Assembly: GCA_946538445.1 (NCBI GenBank)
Contig: CAMNGO010000031.1
Coordinates: 1 to 14,947 of the forward strand
DNA length: 14,947 bases
Reading direction: 5' to 3'
From: an uncultured Lachnospiraceae bacterium
GTDB taxonomy: Bacteria; Bacillota; Clostridia; Lachnospirales; Lachnospiraceae
Below, piece after piece: positions 6,643 through 14,947 of this stretch (positions are counted from its first letter, which is position 1; every line of letters begins with the position of its first letter). The position numbers and the translations under genes were made by a program. The notes under the pieces are model-generated. The model was given only the letters and a program-made list of their open reading frames with translations. It ran no database searches and was not told where the DNA came from.

Positions 6643-9600
6643 TTAATCTTCACTGATGTTAACCGGCACCAGCTCATTACGGTCCAGGAGAGACAAATCC
6701 ATCTCAGGAAGGGAAGGATGTGCCATATCTTCGATTTCTTTTTCATCAGGGATGAAGGAAACCAGCAGTTCATCCTGTGCCACTTCATCTCCGTCTTTCA
6801 CATAGATCTTATCCACATAACCGGAAATGTGTGACCGTACCATTGTCTCCATCTTCATGGCTTCGATCAACATCAATGTCTGTCCTTTTTCGATCCGGTC
6901 CCCTTCTCTGATGGCGATGTCGCAGATCCTGCCGGGCAGAGAAGCACCAAGATGTCTTGGATTCTTTTTGTCGGTCTTAACCCTGTTATCTGCCTTCACC
7001 TCATAGTGCCTGTCAGTAATCTGGATCTCCCGGTAGAATCCGTTCACTTCAAACTGTAAGGACCTGACACCTTTCTCATCCGGCTCTGACATACTGATGA
7101 ATTTTATCAGGGTATCTTCTCCGTCTTTGATCTGAAGAGTGGTTTCCTCCCCAGGTCTTAAACCATAGAAATAAACATGGCTTTCCAGTTTGGACACGTC
7201 ATTGTAAGCCTGGAAATGCTGGCAGTAATCTTCGTATACCCTTGGATACAGAGCGTAACTTAAGACTTTCTGCTCCATCACTTCGGGCTGTTCCATGGTC
7301 TCCATGTAATAATTCTTCCGGAGGTGGTCTGCAATCTCGTCAAAATCCACATCAGCAAGCAATGACCCGGGTCTCACACTGATCGCGGACTGTCCCTGAA
7401 GGACCATCTCCTGGAATTCCTTCGGAAAACCTCCTTCCGGCTGTCCCAGCATACCTCGTAAATATTTGACCACGGATTCCGGATACGAGAGACCCCTTCC
7501 TTTTTCCAGAATGTTCTCTTTGGTCAGACCGTTCCGAAGCATGAATATAGCAAGATCTCCGCACACGATGGAAGTCGGAGTTACTTTGATGATATCTCCC
7601 AGAATCTCATCCGCCTGTTTATATAAGTGACAGATTTCCGGCATCTGATCTGCAAGCCCCATGGATTCTGCCTGTTCCTTCAGGCTGGAATACTGTCCTC
7701 CGGGTATTCCGTTATTATATAGATCGATACTTGGAGCTTTCAGTCCGGTCTCAAAGATCTGATATACTTTCCTTTCATGGTCATAATAGCGGTCCAGGAT
7801 ATCCAGACCCTCTTTGTCAATCTGGGGATCTCTCACGGTTCCCCTAAGGCTTTCAACCATGGCGTTAAAGGAGGGCTGACTCAGGATGGAACTCATGGAA
7901 CCGATGGCACAGTCCACGATGTCAACACCTGCTTCCGCTGCCATGAGATAAGCAGAGATTCCGCTCCCCATAATATCATGAGTATGAAGATGGATGGGAA
8001 CAGAAACTTCTTCTCTAAGAGCAGTGATCAGTTCTTTTGCTGCATAGGGTCTCAAAGAACCTGCCGGATCTTTCACACAGATCAGCTGACATCCTTCGGA
8101 AACCAGTTCTCCGGCCATCTTCAGATAATAATCAACAGTAAATTTTTTCTCTCTGGGGTCCAGCATATCCCCGCTGTAACACAAGGTTCCCTCAGCGATT
8201 TTATCATTTTTCAGTACCTGCTCAATGGGATATTTCATGTTCTCAATCCAGTTGTTGCTGTCAAAAATACGGTAGATATCGATACCGTGATCACTGGAAA
8301 CCTTGATAAATTTTTCAACCACATTGTCAGGATAGGCGCCGTAACCTACCACATTAGATCCCCGAAGAAGCATCTGCAGCATGACATTGGGCATACGTTC
8401 TCTAAGGAGATCCAGACGTTTCCAGGGTGATTCTTTCAGATAGCGGTAGGCGGTATCATAAGTGGCACCTCCCCATGCTTCGATGGAGAAGGCATCCTTG
8501 AGATAGCGGTTGGTCGCCCTGGCCGCACCTGCCAGTTCCTTGGTTCTCATTCTGGTGGCCAGGAGTGACTGCTGTCCGTCCCTCATGGTAGTATCGGTGA
8601 TATACAGACGGTCGTTCTGGCGGATTCTTCGTAGAAACTCCTTGGTTCCAAGCCGCTTCCACTCATCTCTCATCCCGTGGATCTTGGTATTTTCTTCCAC
8701 CACAGGGACGATTCTGTCTTCCAGATAGGGTTTCTCGCCATAGTTGACATTCACCATTTTATTTGCAAGGAATTCCAGAATCTTCGTGGTCCTGTCCAGA
8801 CTATAATGAAAATCGTATAATTCGGAAGTTTCATCGATAAAAGTGGTATAGCACTTACCCTGCTCAAAAACAGGATGATTCAGCACATTGATCAGGAATG
8901 TGATATTGGTTTTAACGCCGTGAATCCGGAATTCTTTCAGTGCTCTTACCAGCTTCTTCTTCGCAGTTTCAAAAGTGCGGGCATGGCTGATGGTTTTTAC
9001 CAGCAGGGAATCATAATAAGATGTGATGACCGCGCCGGTGTAAGCATTGCCGTCATCAAGCCGGATTCCGGATCCGGATCCTGAACGGTACTGGTCGATC
9101 TTACCATAGTCCGGAAGGAAATGATTGGAAGAATCTTCCGTCGTCACCCTGGCCTGAATGGCAAATCCATCACAACTCACCTCATTCTGGGAATAAATAT
9201 GTATGGTTCTGCTGTTGAGGGGATATCCCTGAGCGATCAGGATCTGTGCGTTGACGATATCGATACCGGTAATCATCTCCGTCACCGTATGTTCCACCTG
9301 TACCCGGGGATTCATCTCAATGAAGAATGGATTGTTATCGGTGTCCACCAGGAACTCCATGGTTCCCGCATTGGAATAGCCGACCCGGCGCGCCAGACGT
9401 TTGGCACTGTCCAGGATCTTCTTCCTGGTATCTTCCGGTATAGACCATGCCGGAGCGAATTCGATCACCTTCTGGTTTCTACGTTGGACGGAACAGTCCC
9501 TGTCAAAGAGATGGACGATGTTGCCATAGTTATCTCCCAGAATCTGCACTTCGATATGCTTGGGATGAAGAAGGTATTTCTCCAGGAATAATTTGGATTC

Positions 9601-10200
9601 CCCAAAAGCTCTTTTTGATTCATTGCTGGCCTTTTCAAAAGCCTCTTTCATCTCCTCGGCGGATTGTACCAGGCTCATACCACGCCCGCCTCCACCATTG
9701 GAGGCTTTCAACATGACAGGATATCCTATCTCATCTGCTACCCTTTTGGCTTCTTCTGCGGATTTCAGGGCGTAATCACATCCTGGCAGAGTGGGTACTT
9801 TGCTTTCTTTAGCAGCCTGTTTAGCGGAGATCTTATCCCCCATGATATTCATGGCTTCCACATTTGGGCCGATAAATACGATGCCGTTCTTTTCGCAGGC
9901 TTCGGCAAATTCGGGATTTTCCGATAGAAAACCGTATCCGGGATGGATGGCATCCGCCTTCTTCTCTTTGGCGATCCGTATGATATTCGGAATATCCAGA
10001 TAGGCATCTACAGGACCCTTGTCCGTCTTAAGGGGATATGCTTCATCCGCTCTGGAACGGAACATGGCAAAGCGGTCTTCCTTGGAATAGATCCCGATGG
10101 ATCCGATACCCAGCTCATTCAAAGACTGGAAGATACGGATGGCTATCTCCCCACGGTTTGCCACCAAAACCTTCTTGAATTTCTTTATCTCATTAATCAT
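6643..10200 (-). CDS. pyc: Pyruvate carboxylase
   Basis: Biotin enzyme: pyruvate + bicarbonate + ATP gives oxaloacetate, the main anaplerotic step. All three catalytic modules are on one 1185-residue chain. The biotin carboxylase domain (about 8-460) has VANRGEIAIR (13-22), the ATP-grasp loop KASNGGGGRGM (165-175) and EMNPRVQVEH (295-304). The carboxyltransferase (about 530-830) has DTTMRDGQQS (536-545), the Lys710 expected to be carbamylated in CVKDPAG, and metal ligands in HLHTHD (737-742). The C-terminal biotinyl domain has EAMKMET with biotin Lys1116. The biotinyl lysine is normally about 35 residues from the end; here it is 69, so there is a short acidic tail of unknown role. GGAGG lies 7 nt upstream of the ATG. 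It has its own promoter and probably leads the peptidase-polA-flavoprotein operon. Confidence 0.98.
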   Translation of the reverse strand: MINEIKKFKKVLVANRGEIAIRIFQSLNELGIGSIGIYSKEDRFAMFRSRADEAYPLKTDKGPVDAYLDIPNIIRIAKEKKADAIHPGYGFLSENPEFAEACEKNGIVFIGPNVEAMNIMGDKISAKQAAKESKVPTLPGCDYALKSAEEAKRVADEIGYPVMLKASNGGGGRGMSLVQSAEEMKEAFEKASNESKRAFGESKLFLEKYLLHPKHIEVQILGDNYGNIVHLFDRDCSVQRRNQKVIEFAPAWSIPEDTRKKILDSAKRLARRVGYSNAGTMEFLVDTDNNPFFIEMNPRVQVEHTVTEMITGIDIVNAQILIAQGYPLNSRTIHIYSQNEVSCDGFAIQARVTTEDSSNHFLPDYGKIDQYRSGSGSGIRLDDGNAYTGAVITSYYDSLLVKTISHARTFETAKKKLVRALKEFRIHGVKTNITFLINVLNHPVFEQGKCYTTFIDETSELYDFHYSLDRTTKILEFLANKMVNVNYGEKPYLEDRIVPVVEENTKIHGMRDEWKRLGTKEFLRRIRQNDRLYITDTTMRDGQQSLLATRMRTKELAGAARATNRYLKDAFSIEAWGGATYDTAYRYLKESPWKRLDLLRERMPNVMLQMLLRGSNVVGYGAYPDNVVEKFIKVSSDHGIDIYRIFDSNNWIENMKYPIEQVLKNDKIAEGTLCYSGDMLDPREKKFTVDYYLKMAGELVSEGCQLICVKDPAGSLRPYAAKELITALREEVSVPIHLHTHDIMGSGISAYLMAAEAGVDIVDCAIGSMSSILSQPSFNAMVESLRGTVRDPQIDKEGLDILDRYYDHERKVYQIFETGLKAPSIDLYNNGIPGGQYSSLKEQAESMGLADQMPEICHLYKQADEILGDIIKVTPTSIVCGDLAIFMLRNGLTKENILEKGRGLSYPESVVKYLRGMLGQPEGGFPKEFQEMVLQGQSAISVRPGSLLADVDFDEIADHLRKNYYMETMEQPEVMEQKVLSYALYPRVYEDYCQHFQAYNDVSKLESHVYFYGLRPGEETTLQIKDGEDTLIKFISMSEPDEKGVRSLQFEVNGFYREIQITDRHYEVKADNRVKTDKKNPRHLGASLPGRICDIAIREGDRIEKGQTLMLIEAMKMETMVRSHISGYVDKIYVKDGDEVAQDELLVSFIPDEKEIEDMAHPSLPEMDLSLLDRNELVPVNISED

Positions 10201-10247
10201 CTGTTTCCTCCAACTGATGCAAAAGATGTGAACTTCCTAACTGATTT

Positions 10248-10256
10248 ATTATATCA
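10248..10256 (-). promoter_or_regulatory. Extended -10 promoter of pyc
   Basis: The minus strand reads TGATATAAT, a perfect extended -10 (TGnTATAAT). No good -35 hexamer is found 16-18 bp upstream, as is usual for this promoter type. The predicted start is near 10241, giving a leader of about 40 nt. It lies just downstream of the terminator of the preceding gene, which fits a new transcription unit. Confidence 0.65.
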
Positions 10257-10278
10257 TAGAAGACCTTTGAATACCATG

Positions 10279-10312
10279 AAAAAGGAGCAGTCGGCGTCTG
10301 CTTTCTGCTCCC
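10279..10312 (-). terminator. Intrinsic terminator after the cytidylate-kinase-like gene
   Basis: On the minus strand GGAGCAG (10311-10305) pairs with CTGCTCC (10290-10284) across a 14-nt loop, followed by TTTTT (10283-10279). It begins 27 bp past the stop codon and separates this gene from pyc. Confidence 0.8.
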
Positions 10313-10338
10313 GGGTTTTCTGGTATTATCATCAATTG

Positions 10339-10980
10339 TTATTGGGCCAAATCCGATGTGTTTCCGGCAGATTCCTTGAGATCCACAGCCTTGCGGATCA
10401 GTTCCACCGTACCATCAATACCTAAAATACTGCTGTTGACAGTAAGATCATAATTGCCTATATTTCCCCATTTCTGTGAGGTGTAATAATTGTAATAGCT
10501 GGCCCTCTGCTTGTCCATTCTTGTGGCCTCGTCCTTAACCTTGGACATGGGAATCTCATAATCATCATGAATGCGTTGTTTCCGGAAGGACATAGGTGCA
10601 TGGATGAAGACGTTGTAGGTATTCTCATTTTCCCTCAAGGCATAGTCGGCACAACGGCCAACGATTACACAGGGACCTTCCGCAGCAATCTTCTTGATCG
10701 TGTCAAAAGCGGCAAGAAATACCTTCTGATTCAAGGGCATATCAAAGCTGGTTGCGTTATAACCCAAAGCATACGGATCCATCACAAGGGAATAGAGGAA
10801 GCTGGTTGTGGGCTTCTCATCGAAGTTCTCAAACATCTCTTCGCAGATACCGCTTTCCTTGGCTGCCATCTTAAGGATCTCCTTATCATAAAAAGGAATC
10901 CCGTAAGACTCTGCCAGCTTTCTTCCAATCTCTCTTCCACCGCTTCCGTACTGTCTTCCAATGGTAATCACTGTATTCAT
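10339..10980 (-). CDS. Cytidylate kinase-like family protein
   Basis: A 213-residue P-loop protein of the cytidylate-kinase-like family. The nucleotide-binding loop is GRQYGSGGREIG (8-19), followed by the GIPFYDKEIL segment (27-36) and VGRCADYAL (107-115), both typical of this group. It resembles but is not the housekeeping Cmk, and the true phosphate acceptor is unknown; proteins of this family are common in Clostridia and lack an assigned substrate. GGAGG lies about 8 nt upstream of the ATG. It has a strong promoter in the gap after ribF and a terminator before pyc, so it may be a single-gene unit that also receives read-through from the infB-ribF operon, since no terminator is visible after ribF. 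Confidence 0.9.
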   Translation of the reverse strand: MNTVITIGRQYGSGGREIGRKLAESYGIPFYDKEILKMAAKESGICEEMFENFDEKPTTSFLYSLVMDPYALGYNATSFDMPLNQKVFLAAFDTIKKIAAEGPCVIVGRCADYALRENENTYNVFIHAPMSFRKQRIHDDYEIPMSKVKDEATRMDKQRASYYNYYTSQKWGNIGNYDLTVNSSILGIDGTVELIRKAVDLKESAGNTSDLAQ

Positions 10981-11033
10981 AAAAACGCCTCCAAACTATC
11001 TGAACATGTGGTTTTCAGCATATATTTTTGTAC

Positions 11034-11062
11034 AATATACCATATTTTGAAGATGATGGCAA
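11034..11062 (-). promoter_or_regulatory. Promoter of the cytidylate-kinase-like gene
   Basis: On the minus strand TTGCCA (11062-11057) and TATATT (11039-11034) are 17 bp apart, each 5 of 6 to consensus. TGG precedes the -10, giving an extended -10 as well. It starts within 2 bp of the ribF stop codon. Predicted start is near 11027, about 47 nt before the ATG. Confidence 0.65.
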
Positions 11063-11063
11063 A

Positions 11064-11978
11064 TTAAGAAAAGTATTTTTTGGCCACAAGAATATCATGC
11101 TGCATCTGCAGACACAGCTCTTCCACATTCTTGAATCTCAACTCTGCCCTGTGAAAATGCAGCAGTTCCACCTCGATATTCCTCCCGTAGATGTCATGGG
11201 AGAAATCAAAAATATGTGTTTCCACCCCTTTTTCAGGGACTAATTCCACGGTGGGTTTCACACCGATATTGGTGATCCCTTTGTAGACTTTATCATCAAG
11301 ATGTATCAGGGAGAAATAGACACCGTTAGGCGGCACCAGTTTCTTCTCATCAGGTTTCATATTGGCAGTGGGTATCTGGATGGTCCTTCCCAGTGCTCTG
11401 CCGTGTATGACCTCCCCATACATGGAGAAGTTCCTTCCAAGCAATAATGCTGCTTCTTCCATCATGCCGTATTCGATTAATTTCCGGATACGGGTGGAGC
11501 TGATATCACCTTTCCTCTGCATGATTTTTTTGAGAACAATCAGTTCAAAACCGTACTCCTTTGCAGCTGCTCTCAGAGTATCTACGTTACCGGAGCGCCT
11601 CTTGCCAAAATGGAAGTCCGATCCCACCACAACTGCTTTCGCATCTGCCTTCCCGATAAGAACATCCCGGATGAACTCTTCCGGGCTTAAAGCCGCAAAA
11701 TCTTTGGTAAAGGGATGCTCGATCAGGATGTCGATGCCTTGTCTCTCCAGAATTCTTTTTCGTTCTATCTTGGTGTAGATCTGACAATATCTCATATCAT
11801 CATGAAGGACAGCCTTTGGAGGCATATCAAAGGTAAAAATCACACTGTTTAGTCCTTTTTCCTTCTGCTTTTTGACTTCATTTATCAGAAGCTGATGCCC
11901 CAGGTGGATTCCTTCAAATTTTCCTAAAGCGACTGCACTATTCTGAATATGGAATTCTGAACTCGTAATATATTGCAT
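11064..11978 (-). CDS. ribF: Bifunctional riboflavin kinase / FAD synthetase
   Basis: Makes FMN from riboflavin and ATP, then FAD from FMN and ATP. At 304 residues it is normal for the family. The N-terminal adenylyltransferase domain (about 1-180) has GKFEGIHLGH (19-28, the nucleotidyltransferase HxGH site), VGSDFHFGKRR (118-128) and SSTRIRKLIEYG (160-171). The C-terminal riboflavin kinase domain (about 183-304) has HGRALGRTIQIPTAN (192-206, the PTAN metal/ATP motif), ITNIGVKPTV (235-244) and ETHIFDF (253-259, catalytic Glu). It starts 14 bp after truB with only a modest AGTAGG site, so translation may be coupled to truB. In many Firmicutes rpsO follows ribF; here a cytidylate-kinase-like gene does. 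Confidence 0.97.
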   Translation of the reverse strand: MQYITSSEFHIQNSAVALGKFEGIHLGHQLLINEVKKQKEKGLNSVIFTFDMPPKAVLHDDMRYCQIYTKIERKRILERQGIDILIEHPFTKDFAALSPEEFIRDVLIGKADAKAVVVGSDFHFGKRRSGNVDTLRAAAKEYGFELIVLKKIMQRKGDISSTRIRKLIEYGMMEEAALLLGRNFSMYGEVIHGRALGRTIQIPTANMKPDEKKLVPPNGVYFSLIHLDDKVYKGITNIGVKPTVELVPEKGVETHIFDFSHDIYGRNIEVELLHFHRAELRFKNVEELCLQMQHDILVAKKYFS

Positions 11979-11992
11979 ATTCTATACCTACT

Positions 11993-12892
11993 CTATAGAT
12001 CAAAGAACAGTTTTTCGGGTTTTAAAAGCCCTTCCTGTTCTGTTTTTTCGTAAAGACCGATAAAATGTCCTTCATGGTCATAAACCCTGAAAGAAGGATA
12101 CATTTCCTCTGTCAGTCCTGTAACCAACTCCGGGGGGATGGAGTTGCCGTTCATCAATAATCTGTTCCCTTCCGCTTTTACGGTTAGGGAAGGATAAGAA
12201 GGGAAGATACTGTCTATGGAATGCAGATGTTCTCCCAATAAACCCTCATTCTGCAATGATTCAATCTGCGATAAAGTCAAGGCATCCTTCAGGGAGAAAT
12301 CTGATACCCTGGTCCGAACCAGGGAAGCCATGCAGGCTCCACATCCTGCTTCCTGTCCCACATCTCTGCAGAGACTTCGGATATATGTTCCCTTGGAGCA
12401 GGTTACTTCAAAATCGACATAGGGCAGATTGACAGACAGAATCTGAATATGGTGGATGACTACCCGGCTTGGTTTCCGTTCCACCACAATGCCCTGCCTG
12501 GCCAGTTCATACAGTTTTTTTCCTTTTTGCTTCTTGGCGGAATACATGGGAGGAATCTGATCATAAGGTCCCACAAAGGAAAGAAGGATCCGGGAGATCT
12601 CCGAAGGAGATATCTCCACCGCTGCTTCCCGCAGTACCTTTCCTGAGAGGTCTTCCGTATCTGTCTCTCTCCCCAGAAGAAGTTGGGCCCGGTAGGTTTT
12701 ATCCCAGTCGCCGATAAGGTCACATAGTTTTGTGGCCTTGCCCAGACAAACAGGAAGCACTCCGGTGGCATCCGGATCAAGGGTCCCCGTATGACCGATC
12801 TTCTTCTGCCGAAGTATCCCCCGCAGTTTTGCAACCACATCATGGGAAGTGTATCCCGCTTCTTTATATACATTGAGTATTCCGTTGATCAT
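11993..12892 (-). CDS. truB: tRNA pseudouridine(55) synthase
   Basis: Converts U55 of the tRNA T-loop to pseudouridine. 299 residues. The catalytic motif GHTGTLDPDATGVLP (33-47) contains the nucleophile Asp39. The N-terminal NVYKEAGYTSHDVV (7-20) and the KGTYIRSLCRDVG segment in the second half are typical of TruB, and a C-terminal PUA-like portion is present. The start ATG overlaps the stop of nrnA by 4 bp (ATGA), so translation is probably coupled; AAGGA lies directly before the ATG. Confidence 0.97.
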   Translation of the reverse strand: MINGILNVYKEAGYTSHDVVAKLRGILRQKKIGHTGTLDPDATGVLPVCLGKATKLCDLIGDWDKTYRAQLLLGRETDTEDLSGKVLREAAVEISPSEISRILLSFVGPYDQIPPMYSAKKQKGKKLYELARQGIVVERKPSRVVIHHIQILSVNLPYVDFEVTCSKGTYIRSLCRDVGQEAGCGACMASLVRTRVSDFSLKDALTLSQIESLQNEGLLGEHLHSIDSIFPSYPSLTVKAEGNRLLMNGNSIPPELVTGLTEEMYPSFRVYDHEGHFIGLYEKTEQEGLLKPEKLFFDL

Positions 12893-13899
12893 TCCTTATC
12901 ATCCTGTTCCATCAGCTGACTCTCCACACGGCTGGCTATGTTGGTTACGATATCGTGCATCTGCCCGTAAGCAGTGCAGCCCGCGGCACGGATATGTCCT
13001 CCACCTCCGAATTCTTTGGCGATGGCAGCCACATCCACTAATTCGTCGGAACGAAGGCTGACCTTGAAATCACCTTCCTTCGTCTCATATAACAACATAG
13101 CGACATGGACACCTTTCGTTACCCGGAGCTGATCGATGATGCCATCTGTATCGCCGGTGTCACATCCATAGACCTCGAAATCCTTCTGATATAATGTGGA
13201 GAATATCATGGCTCCGTCAAACATGAGTATACTCTCCAGAAGAGCCTTGCCAAGCAGCTGATTCTGCCTGTAGGTCTTCTCATAAAAAGTATCTGTGATG
13301 ATTTTCTCTGTGTTCAGCCCATAACCGATCAATTCCCCGGCAGCTGTCATAGCTTCCAGGCTTGTGTTGGTGTGACGGAACACCCCGGTATCATGAACGA
13401 TACCCATATAAAGTGCCTCAGCACAATCCCTGCTGATCGCACCTTGTCCAAATAGTCTCTGGTCCTTGAGGATATAATACAGCAACTCGCTGGCAGAGGA
13501 ACTCTCCGGGCAGACAATGCTGATATCTCCGAATCCCTCATTGGTTATATGATGATCGATACAGATTGTACGCCTTGCTTTCTCAAATATATCACCGGCC
13601 CGGTTCAGCCGGTCAGGCTCAGAGCAATCCAGGGCAACACACAGATCGTAGACCGTATGATTCTCATTCTCCTGTTTTATACGGTCTGCATGTTTCAGAA
13701 AACGGAACTGGTCCGGGATGGGATCCAGATACACATCGACAAGAAGATCGGGATTCCGGTCAAGCAGATAGGTACACAAGCCCAGACAGGAACCCACGCA
13801 ATCGCCATCCGGACGGATGTGTCCGGAGATGGCGACGCTTTTAACACCTTCTAAACAATCAGTAAGACAACGCTCATACAGCTGCGTTAAGTAATTCAT
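12889..13899 (-). CDS. nrnA: Bifunctional oligoribonuclease / PAP phosphatase (DHH family)
   Basis: Degrades short RNA oligonucleotides to mononucleotides and dephosphorylates 3'-phosphoadenosine 5'-phosphate; it replaces Orn in Firmicutes. The DHH domain motifs are SGHIRPDGDCVGS, ALDCSEPDRL, CIDHHITN and GIVHDTGVFRHT, which give the manganese ligands (His, Asp, Asp, Asp, DHH, Asp). The DHHA1 domain ends in GGGGHIRAAG, slightly different from the usual GGGHxxAsG but functional in form. Two in-frame starts exist. The upstream ATG (13908) has AGAGG directly touching it, while the one at 13899 has AGAGG 9 nt away and begins 1 bp after the rbfA stop, so I prefer the latter (336 residues); the other would add MNR and overlap rbfA by 8 bp. 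Confidence 0.95.
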   Translation of the reverse strand: MNYLTQLYERCLTDCLEGVKSVAISGHIRPDGDCVGSCLGLCTYLLDRNPDLLVDVYLDPIPDQFRFLKHADRIKQENENHTVYDLCVALDCSEPDRLNRAGDIFEKARRTICIDHHITNEGFGDISIVCPESSSASELLYYILKDQRLFGQGAISRDCAEALYMGIVHDTGVFRHTNTSLEAMTAAGELIGYGLNTEKIITDTFYEKTYRQNQLLGKALLESILMFDGAMIFSTLYQKDFEVYGCDTGDTDGIIDQLRVTKGVHVAMLLYETKEGDFKVSLRSDELVDVAAIAKEFGGGGHIRAAGCTAYGQMHDIVTNIASRVESQLMEQDDKE

Positions 13900-13900
13900 C

Positions 13901-14284
13901 CTATTCATCCTCTAACTTATGATTCTGAAGGTCTTCATTAATTACTTCATCAATCTTCCGGGACATACGGATACCATATTCGATGGACTGATCCAGGATG
14001 AATCGGATATCCGGTGTGTTTCTCAAATTGATGGACCTTGCCAGCTCACGCTTGATATAACCGTGGGCAGAACGCAATCCTTCCAGAGTATCCTGCTGGT
14101 CCTCCTCATTTCCGAGAACACTGATATAAGCTTTGCAGGTTTTCAGATCAGGAGCCACCTCCACCGTAACCACACTGGTCATGGGGCTGATTCTCGGATC
14201 TTTGATCTCCCTGGAAATAATACGGCTCAATTCTCTTTGTACCTCGGAATTGATCCTGGTATTTTTCACACTGTTTTTTCTCAA
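13901..14284 (-). CDS. rbfA: 30S ribosome-binding factor A
   Basis: Binds the 30S subunit and helps mature the 5' end of 16S rRNA, notably in the cold. 127 residues, a single KH-type domain with KDPRI (28-32) and the AxG-containing GLRSAHGYIKREL (69-81). The start is TTG at 14284-14282: GAGGAG lies 7 nt upstream, and the encoded MRKNSVKNTRINSEVQREL matches the usual N-terminus of clostridial RbfA, whereas there is no ATG nearby in frame. The weak start codon may set a low protein level. It is 19 bp after infB and shares the operon with it. Confidence 0.96.
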   Translation of the reverse strand: MRKNSVKNTRINSEVQRELSRIISREIKDPRISPMTSVVTVEVAPDLKTCKAYISVLGNEEDQQDTLEGLRSAHGYIKRELARSINLRNTPDIRFILDQSIEYGIRMSRKIDEVINEDLQNHKLEDE

Positions 14285-14303
14285 ATTAATTCTCCTCTAT
14301 GGT

Positions 14304-14947
14304 TTAACGAGGTATCTCTTCCATCACGAAGCATTCTACCTGGTCTCCTTCTTTTACGTCATTATACTTCTCGAACACAAGACCACATTCGAAGCCGGAT
14401 TTTACCTCTTTTACATCATCTTTGAAACGTTTGAGAGATGCCAGAGTACCTTCATAGATTACGATACCGTCACGAACGATACGTACCTGGGAAGCCTTGG
14501 TAACCATACCATCGGTCACATAACATCCGGCGATGGTTCCCACACCGGAAGCTTTGTAGATCTGGCGAACATCCAGATGTCCGATCACCTTCTCGGCATA
14601 AACAGGATCCAGCATACCCTTCATGGCCGCCTCGATATCTTCGATGGCATTATAGATGACACGATAGAGTCTCATGTCAACCTTTTCCTGCTCAGCCATG
14701 GTCTTGGCCATGCTGTCCGGACGTACATTAAAACCGATGATGATAGCGTTGGAAGCGGAGGCCAGAGTGACATCCGACTCATTGATGGCACCTACTGCAC
14801 CATGAATAACCTTGATCATTACTTCTTCATTGGACAGTTTTACCAGACTTTGTTTCACGGCTTCCACAGAACCCTGTACATCCGCTTTCACGATCAGGTT
14901 CAGTTCTTTTACATTACCTGCCTGAATCTGGTCAAACAGATCATCCA
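14304..14947 (-). CDS. infB: Translation initiation factor IF-2, C-terminal part
   Basis: GTPase that brings initiator fMet-tRNA to the ribosome. Only the last 214 residues are visible; the reading frame is open to the window edge, so the N-terminal and G domains lie outside. What is seen is domain 3 (starting near KADVQGSVEAV, with VGAINESDVTLA and GFNVRP) and the C-terminal domain that binds fMet-tRNA (YVTDGMVTKASQVRIVRDG, then IYEGTLASLKRFKDDVKEV and SGFECGLVFEKYNDVKEGD). The frame is intact. It is the first visible gene of the infB-rbfA-nrnA-truB-ribF operon; its promoter is outside the window. Confidence 0.97.
   Translation of the reverse strand, partial: DDLFDQIQAGNVKELNLIVKADVQGSVEAVKQSLVKLSNEEVMIKVIHGAVGAINESDVTLASASNAIIIGFNVRPDSMAKTMAEQEKVDMRLYRVIYNAIEDIEAAMKGMLDPVYAEKVIGHLDVRQIYKASGVGTIAGCYVTDGMVTKASQVRIVRDGIVIYEGTLASLKRFKDDVKEVKSGFECGLVFEKYNDVKEGDQVECFVMEEIPR

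Overview
The window looks like ordinary chromosome of an anaerobic, low-to-moderate GC Firmicute, most likely a member of the Lachnospiraceae (Clostridia). The signs are the Gram-positive order infB-rbfA-nrnA-truB-ribF, strong GGAGG-type ribosome binding sites, AT-rich intergenic gaps with sigma-A promoters, a clostridial ATP-type PEP carboxykinase, a full-length pyruvate carboxylase, and a thioredoxin-reductase-like flavoprotein of the kind seen in clostridia. The family assignment is inference; no rRNA is present. Every gene I can support lies on the minus strand. There is no tRNA, rRNA, insertion sequence, CRISPR array or phage gene.

Read in the direction of transcription (high to low coordinates), the window opens inside infB (translation initiation factor IF-2, 5' part outside). 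It continues with rbfA, nrnA, truB and ribF, packed with gaps or overlaps of 19 bp or less. This is the conserved translation / RNA-processing operon; nrnA-truB overlap by 4 bp, and rbfA uses a TTG start. A promoter just after ribF drives a cytidylate-kinase-like gene, which ends at a clear intrinsic terminator. An extended -10 promoter then starts pyc (pyruvate carboxylase), followed by an M18 aminopeptidase, polA (DNA polymerase I without proofreading residues) and a thioredoxin-reductase-like flavoprotein, probably co-transcribed.

The only long non-coding stretch (about 1107-1645) is the most interesting part. It holds a near-consensus promoter followed about 180 nt later by a perfect 11-bp intrinsic terminator, with no convincing gene between them. 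The predicted transcript folds into a long rod with two copies of UUUCCCGUU in unpaired positions, so it is a good small-RNA candidate. Next come the promoter and a roughly 137-nt structured leader of pckA (PEP carboxykinase), which runs off the left edge.

Functionally, pyc (pyruvate to oxaloacetate) and pckA (oxaloacetate to or from PEP) flank the second block and together control the PEP-pyruvate-oxaloacetate node. The flavoprotein keeps the active-site CxxC and FAD motifs but has lost the NADPH-binding motifs, which suggests a ferredoxin-linked or otherwise NADPH-independent thioredoxin reductase.
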